A stretch of DNA of 64,000 nucleotides from Phormidesmis priestleyi Ana (GCA_001314865.1 LJZR01000028.1:1-64000); one strand, 5' to 3'; numbered from the stretch's first letter, positions 10,952 to 19,635 are shown. The notes: generated by a model from the sequence alone, not told the origin. Translations and numbers: made by a program.

Positions 10952-11206
10952 TCACAGATCTTCAGTGCTATCAGGGGCGATCTCTAACCCTTGGGTCTGC
11001 TTAACTCTGAACTGATCGGTAATAAGATCGTCAAGGCTATCTAGCTCAACGCCCATTTCTTTCCCTGCTTGCTTAAGCGCCAACTGAAAGCGGCTAGTAT
11101 CGCTTCCATAGCCACAGAGCTGCGTAGCTTTAGCCAGGCTTTGGGTAGCGTTTGCCTTAGCGCAGTCAATTAAATCAATTCCGGTTAGCGGTTGATCAGC
11201 GGCCAT
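10952..11206 (-). CDS. Small conserved cyanobacterial-type protein of unknown function
   Basis: This encodes 84 residues starting at ATG 11206, with a good GGAC-type ribosome binding site. It is soluble and contains IDCAKANATQSLAKATQLCGYG, so two Cys residues flank a helical segment. A predicted helical middle and a short acidic tail (DSTEDL) follow. It resembles small hypothetical proteins I associate with cyanobacteria, but I do not know a function. It is convergent with the flavoprotein gene with a 6-bp gap. Confidence 0.7.
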   Translation of the reverse strand: MAADQPLTGIDLIDCAKANATQSLAKATQLCGYGSDTSRFQLALKQAGKEMGVELDSLDDLITDQFRVKQTQGLEIAPDSTEDL

Positions 11207-11305
11207 AAGCGTCCTTTTTGTGAGGGAATTTTTGTAAGTGATGAACTTTTGATTGAAGCAACCCTACAGCGTTGGTTTCTCAATTTCTTCTTTCTCAGGA
11301 TGGAC

Positions 11306-11333
11306 ATTTAAGCCATTTAAGCCATTTAAGCCG
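11306..11333. repeat. 9-bp tandem repeat upstream of the TpsB gene
   Basis: There are three copies of CATTTAAGC in the 221-bp spacer (11207-11427) between the small minus-strand gene and the TpsB gene. The spacer should hold the divergent promoters. No clear -35/-10 pair could be assigned. Confidence 0.7.
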
Positions 11334-11427
11334 AAGGCCGAATCTTTGAATGATTCAATTTTTGTTGGTAGCACTTATAGATCTGGGCATCTTGTAACCG
11401 TCTCTTAGCCCAACAAACCAAATAAGA

Positions 11428-13221
11428 ATGAGATTCGGGCAGTTTGCGCAATGCTTTGCGATATTGGGCCTTGTTAGCAGTGGCTTAGCGGCGATCGCAC
11501 GGCCTGTTTTAGCGATTGACCTACCTTCATCAGAAAGTACTCCCTCAGAAAGTAATAATTTAGATAAGCTCGATCGCCTACTGGTTAGCCAAAACGCTCC
11601 CTCTAGCGAATTTTCTGAATCTGAAAACGAACTGCTTCCTTTGCCTGAGCAGCCATCTGTTTTACCTGAGGCCGAGCTAGAACCGCCATCAGAACTGCCA
11701 TCAGAACTGCCATCAGAACTGCCATCAGAACCGCCTGAAACGCAGCCCATCCCCTCTAGTAACCTTGAGCAAGTCACCGTTGCTGAGATTCAAGTGGTGG
11801 GTAGCAGCGTTTTTGAGGATCAAGATTTTGATCCTATCGTGGCGCCCTACGAAGGCAGCAGCCTCGGCCTGCGCGAACTGCGTCAAGTTGCTGACGATAT
11901 CACGAGGCTTTATCTGCGGTTGGGCTACATCACCTCTAGAGCCGTCTTAGGTGAGCAAACCATTACAGACGGCGTGGTGCAGATTCGTGTGATTGAAGGC
12001 GAACTCGAAGATATTCAGATTGAAGGGACGCGCCGGCTGGAAAGCTATGTGCGCGATCGCATCAATCTGGCTAACCGCACCCCTCTCAACCAGGTCGATC
12101 TTGAATCTCAGCTTCAGCTCCTTCGCGCTGATCCACTCATTGACCAAATAGAAGCGAGTTTGCGAGCCGGTACTGGTGAAGGCAAAAGCGACCTGATTGT
12201 GCGCGTACGCGAGACGCCCTTGTTGTCGGGTCGAGCCTCGATAGATACCCACTCTCCAGAGAGTGTCGGTATCGCTCGCATGGGCATCGAAACTAATTTC
12301 AACAATCTTTTGGGGCTAGGCGATCGCCTAGCACTGTCGGCCTATCGCAGTACCGCAGGCGGCGCTACTAACTATGGCATTACCTATGATGTGCCGCTCA
12401 ATGCGATGGATGGCACGCTTGGGGCCCGCTACTTGCCTAGCTCGTTCAATCTCATTTCTGAAGAACTCGCCGATCTAGATGTGCAAGGTTCATCTAGCAC
12501 CTATGAACTCATCTACCGTCAACCGGTGATTCGCCAGCCCAATGAAGAGCTGGCCTTTTCACTCGGATTTCGCCATCGCACCGGAGAAACCCTAATTAGC
12601 GATATTGTGATCGACGCTACCAGCACTAGCGTGTTTCAGTTTGGTCAAGATTATTTAAAGCGGGATAGATCGGGGGCTTGGAGATTGCAATCGCACTTCA
12701 ACATCGGCACTGGCCTGCTAAACGCCACCGATCGACCCGATGGCCAAGCCGATGGCCAATTCTTTAGCTGGCTGGGCCAAATTCAAAGAGCCCAAGTGAT
12801 TAATCGCGACAACTTTTTGATTATGCAGGGCAGCGTTCAGCTTTCCGCAGACAGTCTTCTGGGCGCCGATCAGTTTATTATTGGGGGCGCAAATTCTGTA
12901 CGCGGCTACAGCCAAAACGCCCGCTTTGGCGATAACGGCTTCCGTGCCTCAATTGAACATCGCATTACGGCGCTGCGTAATGAAGATGGCTCAAATGCAG
13001 TGCAGATTGCCCCGTTTTTAGATGCTGGTGGCGTATGGAATGTGGGTGCCAATACCAGCGAGCAACGGTTTTTACTCGGTACAGGGGTGGGTTTAGTCAC
13101 CAATTTGGTCGAAAATGTGCAAGCTCGCCTAGATGTGGGCATTCCGCTGATTGAAATCAATGAGCCTGGGGATAGTAACCAGGATGCTTTTCTGTACTTC
13201 AGCATGGATTACCAGTTTTAA
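11428..13221 (+). CDS. ShlB/FhaC/HecB-type two-partner secretion outer-membrane transporter (TpsB)
   Basis: This is a 597-residue outer-membrane beta-barrel of the Omp85/TpsB family. It has an N-terminal signal sequence (to about residue 30, ending near ARPVLA) and a low-complexity linker at about 60-110 with SELP repeats. Two POTRA domains follow (about 115-190 and 190-265, including FDPIVAPYEGSSLG and the NLANRTPLNQ region). The C-terminal barrel ends in FSMDYQF, with the family segment GGANSVRGYSQNARFGDNG of the L6 loop. TpsB proteins export large TpsA adhesins or cytolysins, but no TpsA gene lies in this window. The SELP repeat comes from a 12-nt tandem repeat and may vary between strains. 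Confidence 0.9.
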   Translation: MRFGQFAQCFAILGLVSSGLAAIARPVLAIDLPSSESTPSESNNLDKLDRLLVSQNAPSSEFSESENELLPLPEQPSVLPEAELEPPSELPSELPSELPSEPPETQPIPSSNLEQVTVAEIQVVGSSVFEDQDFDPIVAPYEGSSLGLRELRQVADDITRLYLRLGYITSRAVLGEQTITDGVVQIRVIEGELEDIQIEGTRRLESYVRDRINLANRTPLNQVDLESQLQLLRADPLIDQIEASLRAGTGEGKSDLIVRVRETPLLSGRASIDTHSPESVGIARMGIETNFNNLLGLGDRLALSAYRSTAGGATNYGITYDVPLNAMDGTLGARYLPSSFNLISEELADLDVQGSSSTYELIYRQPVIRQPNEELAFSLGFRHRTGETLISDIVIDATSTSVFQFGQDYLKRDRSGAWRLQSHFNIGTGLLNATDRPDGQADGQFFSWLGQIQRAQVINRDNFLIMQGSVQLSADSLLGADQFIIGGANSVRGYSQNARFGDNGFRASIEHRITALRNEDGSNAVQIAPFLDAGGVWNVGANTSEQRFLLGTGVGLVTNLVENVQARLDVGIPLIEINEPGDSNQDAFLYFSMDYQF

Positions 13222-13266
13222 CGACCAGTAGTTTGATCGACCAGTAGTTTGATCGACCAGTTTTAG
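13222..13266. repeat. 16-bp tandem repeat after the TpsB gene
   Basis: The unit CGACCAGTAGTTTGAT occurs at 13222-13237 and 13238-13253, followed by a partial copy from 13254. It begins right after the TAA of the TpsB gene. Confidence 0.9.
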
Positions 13267-13279
13267 CGGCTGGTCGATC
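13251..13279. terminator. Hairpin between convergent TpsB and hydrolase genes
   Basis: GATCGACCAG (13251-13260) pairs perfectly with CTGGTCGATC (13270-13279) around a 9-nt loop, followed by GCTTTTCG. It is plausible as a terminator for the plus-strand gene and perhaps for both. Confidence 0.6.
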
Positions 13280-13287
13280 GCTTTTCG

Positions 13288-14454
13288 CTACTGGCCAGAG
13301 GTATACTGACGCAAGCGTCTAGCGGCTTCTTCTGGATTCCCGCTTAAAGGAAAGATCAAAATGCTTTTGATGTTTTCATTGCGCAGCAGCGAATCCATAT
13401 GGTAGAGCTGATTTTCGGTAATGGCGACGCCTGAGTAGTTTTCGGCGATCGCAATTTCATCTGAAAAGTTACCGTCGTTATAAGCCTGAATAAATGCTCT
13501 ATCGGTGTCCCAGTTCGTCCAGTCAGCGTCAAAATAGCGATCGCTCCAGTAAGGATTATGATGGCATAAGTCAAAACTCACGTTAGGATTGGCTGCTTTG
13601 ATACTTTCTCGCATCCGCTTTACAAAACGCGTCAGCGAATCGGTGCGATCAACATTACCGGGCAGGCCGTCGTAGTAGCCGAGGTAGTCATCCCACTGTA
13701 CGGCGTCAATGTTGGGATAGCGCTTAACAAACTCTGCTGATATCTGGCTAAAGAAATCACTAATCTCTGGATTAGTCACATCTAACAAATAGTGATCGAC
13801 CCCAGCGTAGGTTCTATCTATGCCAGGAACAAACCAGTTATTGTCAACCGCTTGAGCGAAAATCGGACTATTTTTATCTAGCTTAATTCCTTTTTCAAAA
13901 TAGGCATGAACCTGCATGTCTTGTTTGTGTGCTTCATCCAACATCCAATCTAGCCAATCTTCGTGAAAGGCATTAGGACAGCTTTTTAGCCCAAAAGTCT
14001 CTTGCATCACTTCGCTGTGGTACATTGGGCAGCCATTGCCCCATACGCCGTGAATGATGGTGTTGATACCTTGCGCTTTGTAGTAACGGACGCGATCGCG
14101 AATGGTTTTTTCGCTGGCGCTGCCTGTTACCTGATACCGGCTTAAGTAAATGCCTCTGATTTCTTTTGACTGCCAAAGCGTTTGTGTTGATACGGGAGAA
14201 GCCGCAATAGTCGGCAAACCTGCTATTAGATGGCTAATTTCAAGGCTCCCGGTCAAATGTTCTTGAAAAGAGAAAATAGGACTGGTTGCTTTTTCAACAG
14301 TTCCTAAAGCTGTTCCTAAAGCTGTTCCTAAAGCTGTTCCTAAAGCTGTTCCTAAAGTAAGACCAAAAATGCTGAGCGCTAGCCGTGATTTTATTTTTAA
14401 GTAGGATAAATCGGAAAAGTTCTGTGACACAGAACTCTTTTTTCTATAAATCAT
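13288..14454 (-). CDS. Putative glycoside hydrolase (GHL10-like), exported
   Basis: This is a 388-residue protein with a TIM-barrel type domain from about residue 90 to the end. The segment IRGIYLSRYQVTGSA opens the domain. YKAQGINTIIHGVWG, VHAYFEKG, DAVQWDDYLGYY and VSFDLCHHNPYW follow as barrel strands with acidic candidates for catalysis. It most resembles the putative glycosyl-hydrolase-like families (DUF187/GHL10, DUF4015) whose substrates are mostly unknown. The N-terminus has a hydrophobic stretch followed by four or five tandem GTAL units, encoded by a 12-nt repeat near 14307-14356. This repeat sits inside the signal anchor. The substrate is unassigned. Confidence 0.72.
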   Translation of the reverse strand: MIYRKKSSVSQNFSDLSYLKIKSRLALSIFGLTLGTALGTALGTALGTALGTVEKATSPIFSFQEHLTGSLEISHLIAGLPTIAASPVSTQTLWQSKEIRGIYLSRYQVTGSASEKTIRDRVRYYKAQGINTIIHGVWGNGCPMYHSEVMQETFGLKSCPNAFHEDWLDWMLDEAHKQDMQVHAYFEKGIKLDKNSPIFAQAVDNNWFVPGIDRTYAGVDHYLLDVTNPEISDFFSQISAEFVKRYPNIDAVQWDDYLGYYDGLPGNVDRTDSLTRFVKRMRESIKAANPNVSFDLCHHNPYWSDRYFDADWTNWDTDRAFIQAYNDGNFSDEIAIAENYSGVAITENQLYHMDSLLRNENIKSILIFPLSGNPEEAARRLRQYTSGQ

Positions 14455-14880
14455 ATGAGTTAGGAGAATATAGCTAAAACGGTCGGTTGCTCAACAATCA
14501 AAAAGCAATTCCCGTAGTACTAAACCCCAAATATTTCTAAGACACAACCGTATCACTTAACTAAAAGGACACAGATACATACGGTAGAAATGCTCGGCAA
14601 AGTGTGAATTGTGAGAATGACTGTGTAAAGCTCCGTGCTAATTAGGCTACCCACATGTGCTAATAAACACACTCAAACGGATAAAGGAGTAGAACCACAG
14701 AGATTTTTCTATTTAGTTTCGATAATCTCTATAAAAACCACGTATTTTTACAGAAAAGAGAGTTTTTTGGGGCACCCGAGGCCCAACACTGTGATTTCTT
14801 TTGGCCGTTTTCTTCAACGCTATGATTTAACTCTTTGCGCCTTAACAATCGCCTCAAAACCACCTCAAATATTTCTGTCC
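14455..14880. other. 426-bp spacer, no convincing gene
   Basis: This is an AT-rich region upstream of the glycoside-hydrolase-like gene and downstream of the esterase gene, both on the minus strand. It should hold the promoter of the former. An open frame at 14635-14913 on the plus strand lacks a start signal and recognisable protein character, and it overlaps the esterase end. Confidence 0.5.
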
Positions 14881-15834
14881 CTAAAAATTAGCCAAGACAT
14901 AATCCATCGCTGATAAGAATAAGTCGCGCTGCATTCTCTCGGGCAAATCGCCGTGTCCTGCATTGCCAACTTCTTCATAGTGATAGTCAATAGTCTGCAT
15001 ATCTAAAGTATTGATCGCGCTGTTCATAGCGTGTTTGTTGCCATCGTAGCTGCCTATCGCCATAAAGTAGCGAAAGTCTCTATCAGCCAGCTGGCTGGCG
15101 TTTTGGTCGTTGCGATAGGTTGACATGCTGCCTAAAACAATAGCACCGCTAAAGATATCTGGATTACGTAGGCTCAGCGTCCAGCTTAAGTCTCCTCCTA
15201 ACGAAAAACCACCAATAACAAGCTGCTCGCGGCTAATGTTGTACTTTTTAACCAAAGGATCTAACGCTTGCTGGATATAGCGCTCATATTCGCTCACTAG
15301 CGACTCCCATCCTGCGCCTGACCAGTTGGCAGCGCTTCCCTGCCCTGGCGGCATGATAATAATAAAAGAATCTTCTGTTTGCCGGTGATACGCATCGTAA
15401 ATGCTCCAGTTGAACAGATGAAGCGCGGTGCGGTTGGTGTAGGGCATCAGCACTAGGGCTGGATAGGGCTTGCGAGGGTCGTAATTGGGCGGCAAAATAA
15501 TTGTTGTGCCATCGGCTTCGGTAAGCTCACTCATTTCGCGTATGATGGGGCCGCGAGCGATAGGTGCGTCTAGATCAGGCAGCTCTTCTGCTGTTTTTGC
15601 CGAGGTGCTTCTGCAAGAAAACGGGGGCTGACAAGATTTTGAGTGACTCTTTGCAAGCGAAGATGCGATCGCATCTTCCTGCTCAAGTTCTTGCTCAAGT
15701 TTATGAATAGAGGCTTGATGAATAGAGGCCGCTTCAGCTATTTGGGCAGGCAAAAGCCCTGCTAGTAGCCACGCCATTAGCCTGACGCCTGTCGTCAAAC
15801 GCAAACTTTTCCGATGTGCTGTTTGTAAGCTCAT
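14881..15834 (-). CDS. Secreted alpha/beta-hydrolase esterase (PHB depolymerase / enterochelin esterase-like)
   Basis: This is a 317-residue protein with a signal peptide (hydrophobic segment LMAWLLAGLLPAQIAEA near residues 19-35) and a Cys pair in the linker (CQPPFSC). The hydrolase core shows LPPNYDPRKPYPALVLMPY and the nucleophile elbow GFSLGGD. The acid and base are likely supplied by the later IGSYDGN and NAGHGDLP segments, the latter holding the His. It fits secreted esterase_D or depolymerase-type serine hydrolases. The substrate is unknown. It lies in a cluster with another, broken alpha/beta hydrolase. Confidence 0.82.
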   Translation of the reverse strand: MSLQTAHRKSLRLTTGVRLMAWLLAGLLPAQIAEAASIHQASIHKLEQELEQEDAIASSLAKSHSKSCQPPFSCRSTSAKTAEELPDLDAPIARGPIIREMSELTEADGTTIILPPNYDPRKPYPALVLMPYTNRTALHLFNWSIYDAYHRQTEDSFIIIMPPGQGSAANWSGAGWESLVSEYERYIQQALDPLVKKYNISREQLVIGGFSLGGDLSWTLSLRNPDIFSGAIVLGSMSTYRNDQNASQLADRDFRYFMAIGSYDGNKHAMNSAINTLDMQTIDYHYEEVGNAGHGDLPERMQRDLFLSAMDYVLANF

Positions 15835-15955
15835 AGCGTTCCTTATGTTGGTGACACCCTTGCTGCTAGCTTTATTACGGCTTCTATCTCCAGATTCTGG
15901 CTCCTAAGCTCGTATTTTCCTCAGTAGCTGTACTGAAGCGTATCACTCAATTTCC

Positions 15956-16880
15956 CTAAAACGAAGTGGTCAAAGAAACGGACAAAAATCGTTCGATAAA
16001 GTGTAGGGCTAGCTGATTACTCACGCCGTTAAACACTGCGTTAAAGGCATGTTCGGCCCTGGGTATTTCAATAAATATTGCCTGATTGTCGGAGGCAATG
16101 AGCGCATTGTACATTTGCTTGCCAAACCGAGATTTGACTAAGTGATCCCTGCCACCGTAAAGGAGCAAAACGGTTGGCAGGGATTGCGGTGGGGCTGATG
16201 TTGCGTAGGTAATGGATGAGGCTGCGGCGTAGGCTGCGGGTAGGTCGTGGGGGGTGCCGCCCATGAAGTCGGCTAGTACCTGTTTGACATTTATCGGGTC
16301 TGGGGACGGGTGGGTCGGTATAACCTGCGGCCAAATCGATTGGGCCATAGTAGTCCACAATGCTGCGTATAGTCAGTGGCTCTGCGATCGCAGCAGATGT
16401 AAGCCTGCTAGCAGGGCTAAATGTGCGCCTGCCGACCAGCCCAACAGGGCCACGCGATCGCGATTAATTTCATACTCATTGGCGCGATCGCCGACAAAGG
16501 CTAGTGCTGCCTGGACATCTTCAAGCTGAGCCGGAAAGCGATATTGTGGCGGCCATCGACTGTTCGGCTTGCGCCACGACTGTAGACTGACCTAACAGCG
16601 GCCAGCTACTTAAAGCCACCGTCACCATTAGCATTGCAATGAATAAGCGGTACCCAATTACGCCTCTAAAGAGGCTCTTTTCGCGTTTTTTCGCGTTTTT
16701 TCGCTGCCAAATGTTGATTATTAGCAATAGCAAGGCCACTAATGCCAGCAAAGGGCTAATTTCAGGTGCGCCGACCGCTAGCCTTAAAAAGAAGAGATTG
16801 GGCGCAGGCAACACTATCCAAAGGCTGAGAAAAAAGGCGGTCATTGCTATCAAACTCATTACAGCTCGTCTTACTGCCAC
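15956..16880 (-). pseudogene. Decayed alpha/beta hydrolase (membrane-anchored esterase) with deletion and frameshifts
   Basis: Pieces of one esterase lie in two reading frames. The N-terminal part (16880-16521) encodes three membrane segments and ends in AEQSM. The catalytic domain resumes abruptly in another frame at YRFPAQLEDVQAAL, then GWSAGAHLALLAG with the nucleophile Ser, and hits a stop after LLRSQSH. The next piece (IVDYYGPIDLAAGY) is in the first frame. The last piece (DPINVKQVLADFMGG to LYGGRDHLVKS to AEHAFN, with the Asp and His) is in the second frame. The stretch that normally carries the oxyanion motif between AEQSM and YRFPA is absent, implying an internal deletion of roughly 80-120 codons. 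At least two further single-base shifts (near 16369 and 16305) are needed. It is non-functional unless there are sequencing errors. Confidence 0.8.
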
Positions 16881-17201
16881 CTATTTAATCCTCGCTTTAT
16901 AAACACTTTATAAATACTTTTCTCGGTAACCCATTTTCTTGGCGCTTAGCTTTTTAAAAACTTTGTGCCGCAGGTAGCATAATGCTTATGCTCACCGGAT
17001 TTTAGCGCTCAAGCAGGCCTAACTAGATTGATCTAAAGAGCCTTATCGTAAAGGTCTAAATGTAAAGATTAGATAAATTTTCTAGTTCATCTAACACTTT
17101 TTCCTCATCTTATTTGTCTTTTGCATGAGTGTCGTGCATCTAAACCTTAAACCCATCTGGTTTTCCCACTTTCAGCATTTGCAAATTACGACTTAAAACG
17201 T
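16881..17201. other. 321-bp AT-rich spacer upstream of the cas6-like gene
   Basis: This is the divergent region between the broken hydrolase and the cas6-like gene. It is AT-rich and should contain the cas6 promoter. I see no CRISPR-type repeat, ORF or structured RNA in it. Confidence 0.5.
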
Positions 17202-18221
17202 ATGCCTCAGAGTATTGTTCTCAACTTAGTCACACAATCAGCTATTCCTCGAGAGCATCTTCAGGGATACGTGCTGCAACAGCTGTTTTTCAACCTGGTA
17301 AAGACTGTAGATCCACAGTTGGGAAATGCACTATGTCGAGATGAACAAAATCGCGCTTACAGCCTGAGTGCTCTTCAGCTCAATGAACCCTCCGACGCAT
17401 CAGGAAACTTATATTTGCTCAAGGAGGAGAAAACGACCCATCTTGAGCAAACACAGCAGGCTCCAAAGCAAGTTAAAAAAGGAGCCCTTCAACAACCCGC
17501 TAAAGCGCTTCAGATAGCGCCTCAAACTTTACATCTTCAGTACGGCCATGATCAGCCTATTGCGCCTAATACAGCTTGCTGGTGGCGAATCTCTTTTTTA
17601 GATGATGGCCTGTTTGACCATCTCATTTTTTTGTGGAACCAGCTACAAAACGAATGCTTTCCGCTGGGTTCTGGCCGAGTTATGATTCATAGCATCGCTG
17701 CCGATTTGCCCAGCAATGGGCTGACTACAGGGATTCCTCAGCAAGATTGGGCTTCTAGCTGTAGTTACCGCGATATTTACGAACAGGCTTCTGCTGGCGA
17801 TCGCAATATTCATTTCCAGTTCATTACGCCGACTGTTTTTGAGCAGGCCGGTCGAATCACAGCCTTACCTACTGTCGAAGCCGTCTTTCAAACGTTAAGA
17901 AGGCGTTGGAATTGCTATAGCGGTCTTGCCTTTGCGCCTCGGCTCATTGATAACATTTTCCCTACCTATTTCAACATTCAGACTCAACTCACCCAAATCT
18001 TTCGGCGTAGCCTCTCAGAACCTATCACAGGCTGCCTCGGGCATATTAGCTTCCGCATCACTGACGACAGTGATGCGCTGATTATCCAAAGACTCAATAC
18101 CTTGGCTGACTTTACTCGCTATTGCCCGGTCGGTTGCAATACTCAGCTGGGTATGGGTGTGATCCATCGGCTCAGCAGCCTAAATGCGTTGAACTCTCAG
18201 CCGTTGCAAAGCGTTAAATGA
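17202..18221 (+). CDS. cas6: Cas6-family CRISPR RNA endoribonuclease, orphan
   Basis: This 339-residue protein matches the Cas6 layout. The N-terminal half is a ferredoxin-like fold ending in YGHDQPIAPNTACWWRISFL. The middle contains FPLGSGRVMIHSI and a RDIYEQA segment. The C-terminal Cas6 core reads GCLGHISFRI, then LNTLADFTRYCPVGCNTQLGMG. The final glycine-rich loop is degenerate compared with the usual GVGxKTxxGMG (CP replaces GG, and Asn replaces Lys). A low-complexity KE/Q-rich insert lies near residues 75-105. The family cuts CRISPR precursor RNA at repeats. No other cas gene or array lies in this window, so it would have to act on arrays elsewhere or be a relic. It is the first gene of a plus-strand pair with the unknown gene at 18467. 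Confidence 0.82.
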   Translation: MPQSIVLNLVTQSAIPREHLQGYVLQQLFFNLVKTVDPQLGNALCRDEQNRAYSLSALQLNEPSDASGNLYLLKEEKTTHLEQTQQAPKQVKKGALQQPAKALQIAPQTLHLQYGHDQPIAPNTACWWRISFLDDGLFDHLIFLWNQLQNECFPLGSGRVMIHSIAADLPSNGLTTGIPQQDWASSCSYRDIYEQASAGDRNIHFQFITPTVFEQAGRITALPTVEAVFQTLRRRWNCYSGLAFAPRLIDNIFPTYFNIQTQLTQIFRRSLSEPITGCLGHISFRITDDSDALIIQRLNTLADFTRYCPVGCNTQLGMGVIHRLSSLNALNSQPLQSVK

Positions 18222-18286
18222 ACAGAGTCTAATGAACAGAGCCTAATGAACAGAGTCTAATGAACAGAGCCCAATGAACAGAGTCA
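18217..18286 (+). repeat. 14-bp tandem repeat covering the cas6 stop codon
   Basis: There are five adjacent copies of AATGAACAGAGTCT with one- or two-base variants, starting at 18217, 18231, 18245, 18259 and 18273. The TGA stop of the Cas6 gene (18219-18221) lies in the first copy. The repeats are not CRISPR-like, because there are no spacers. Confidence 0.92.
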
Positions 18287-18315
18287 GCTGTGCCTACAAC
18301 ATTGCAAAGCTCAAA

Positions 18316-18361
18316 CACTGATCAAAATATTGCTGATCAAAAATTACTGATCAAAATATTT
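18316..18361. repeat. 15-bp AT-rich repeat upstream of the 18467 gene
   Basis: There are three near copies built on CTGATCAAAATATT between 18316 and 18361 in the 245-bp spacer. They may supply promoter or bent-DNA character for the gene at 18467, or may be slippage products. Confidence 0.7.
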
Positions 18362-18466
18362 AGGTGCGTTTTTTTCACAACTAAGATATAGTTCAATAGT
18401 ACTACTAAGACAGCGAACTCATTATCGGCTAAGGCAACTTTTTTTAATAGCAATCGGCAGAAACCC

Positions 18467-19051
18467 ATGAATATTAAACTGATTGATCAGGCTCTAACCG
18501 CTGCGATTACTGGCCTAATATATGGCTCTGAAATTTGGTTTACCTACGCATTGAGTCTGTATGTGGTTAGGCGATCGCTTTCTCGCTCACATCCAGGTAC
18601 GATTCAAATAGATATTTTTCCATCTGCTAAAAAGCCTGTTGAAGTCGCGGTCGAACAGGCTCTTCTTGAGCCCGCTCTCAAACTCACTCTCAAACCCGCT
18701 CTTGAACAGCCTGTTACATCTCAGTCTATTCTCTCAACGCAAAACTCACTCGATCTGCCTCTGATTGCCCCAGCTTTGCCTATAACTGAGGTGACAAAGG
18801 TCATTAAATCTCAGAAAAACACGCTCATCACGCAACACGCTATTAGCTGTGAGCCTGTCAATTGGAAACAATGGAAAGTCAGTGACTTGCGAAAGGCCAA
18901 TATTGCCAAAGCTTGCGGCGTTCGCACTCGGCCCATTAATTCGAGCCGAAACCTAATCAAAGCCGATCTGATCGCTCAATATGAACAGAACTTAAGAAGA
19001 TTCACTCAGGCTCCGCCGAAAGTAGCTGTTCAGAAAAACAGAATAGCTTAA
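18467..19051 (+). CDS. Unknown protein with N-terminal membrane segment
   Basis: This protein has 194 residues, and I do not recognise the family with confidence. The N-terminus has a hydrophobic segment (ALTAAITGLIYGSEIWFTYAL, residues about 9-31). A Pro, Leu and Lys-rich linker follows with repeated PALxxTLKPALEQP-like units (about 55-85). The C-terminal basic domain has WKQWKVSDLRKANIAKACG and RNLIKADLIAQYEQNL, which looks like a small helical, possibly nucleic-acid-binding (SAP/Rho-N-like) module. It ends at a strong bidirectional hairpin. It follows the cas6-like gene on the same strand, but a separate promoter is likely given the 245-bp gap. Confidence 0.7.
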   Translation: MNIKLIDQALTAAITGLIYGSEIWFTYALSLYVVRRSLSRSHPGTIQIDIFPSAKKPVEVAVEQALLEPALKLTLKPALEQPVTSQSILSTQNSLDLPLIAPALPITEVTKVIKSQKNTLITQHAISCEPVNWKQWKVSDLRKANIAKACGVRTRPINSSRNLIKADLIAQYEQNLRRFTQAPPKVAVQKNRIA

Positions 19052-19072
19052 AAGATCGCCTAAAACACAAGA

Positions 19073-19114
19073 AATGAGAAGGCAAACAACTAGAGTCTTT
19101 GCTGCCTTCTCATT
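19073..19114. terminator. Bidirectional terminator between the unknown gene and cynS
   Basis: AATGAGAAGGCA (19073-19084) pairs perfectly over 12 bp with TGCCTTCTCATT (19103-19114), followed by CCTTTCATTTT. The genes on either side are convergent. Confidence 0.75.
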
Positions 19115-19191
19115 CCTTTCATTTTATAGCGGTTTTATCTTGTAGTAGTTTTAGTTCTCTCTGTGAGTACTCTCTGTGAGTACTCTCTTGA

Positions 19192-19635
19192 CTACCATTT
19201 CTTGTAAGGCAAGAACTTACCACACATAATGACCTTAACGCGATCGCCCTTCGGATCGGCTTCTTTTTCCACATCAACCGAAAAGTCAATCGCACTCATA
19301 ATGCCATCGCCAAACTTTTCATGTATTACCGCTTTAATCGGCATTCCATACACCTGCATAATCTCATAAAAGCGGTAGATTAAAGGATCAGTGGGAACCA
19401 ACGGATCTAGGCCGCCCTTTAGCGGATATTCGGTTAAAGCCTCAGCAAACTCTGGCCCTAGCCCTAATAGCTCTACCATTTTACTCGCTTCTTCTGGCGA
19501 AGCACTCGCCTGACGGTAAAAGACCGAAGCAATCCAGACCTCATCAAAGCCTAGCTTTTCCTCTAAGTCAGCAAAGCTCAGTCCCTTCTCTTTTTTAGCA
19601 GCCAACAGTTTTGTCGTAATTTCTGACGTTGCCAT
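19192..19635 (-). CDS. cynS: Cyanate hydratase (cyanase)
   Basis: This is a decameric cytoplasmic enzyme that converts cyanate plus bicarbonate to ammonia and CO2. It has 147 residues, slightly shorter than the E. coli enzyme. The catalytic residues are present as Arg88, Glu91 ([11 protein letters not shown]) and Ser114 (DGIMSAIDF). The N-terminal helical domain and the C-terminal FLPYKKW are typical. It lies downstream of the cynABD transporter genes on the same strand, separated by a 165-bp spacer holding a palindromic repeat. The start ATG 19635 has a purine-rich AGAGGATT upstream. Confidence 0.97.
   Translation of the reverse strand: MATSEITTKLLAAKKEKGLSFADLEEKLGFDEVWIASVFYRQASASPEEASKMVELLGLGPEFAEALTEYPLKGGLDPLVPTDPLIYRFYEIMQVYGMPIKAVIHEKFGDGIMSAIDFSVDVEKEADPKGDRVKVIMCGKFLPYKKW

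Noticed and set aside
14635-14913. 92-codon open frame on the plus strand upstream of the esterase end
   Set aside because: It overlaps the esterase gene, has no start signal and no protein-like features.
18217-18361. Possible CRISPR array beside the Cas6 gene
   Set aside because: The repeats are 14-15 bp, abut each other with no spacers, and one includes the cas6 stop codon. They are tandem duplications, not a repeat-spacer array.
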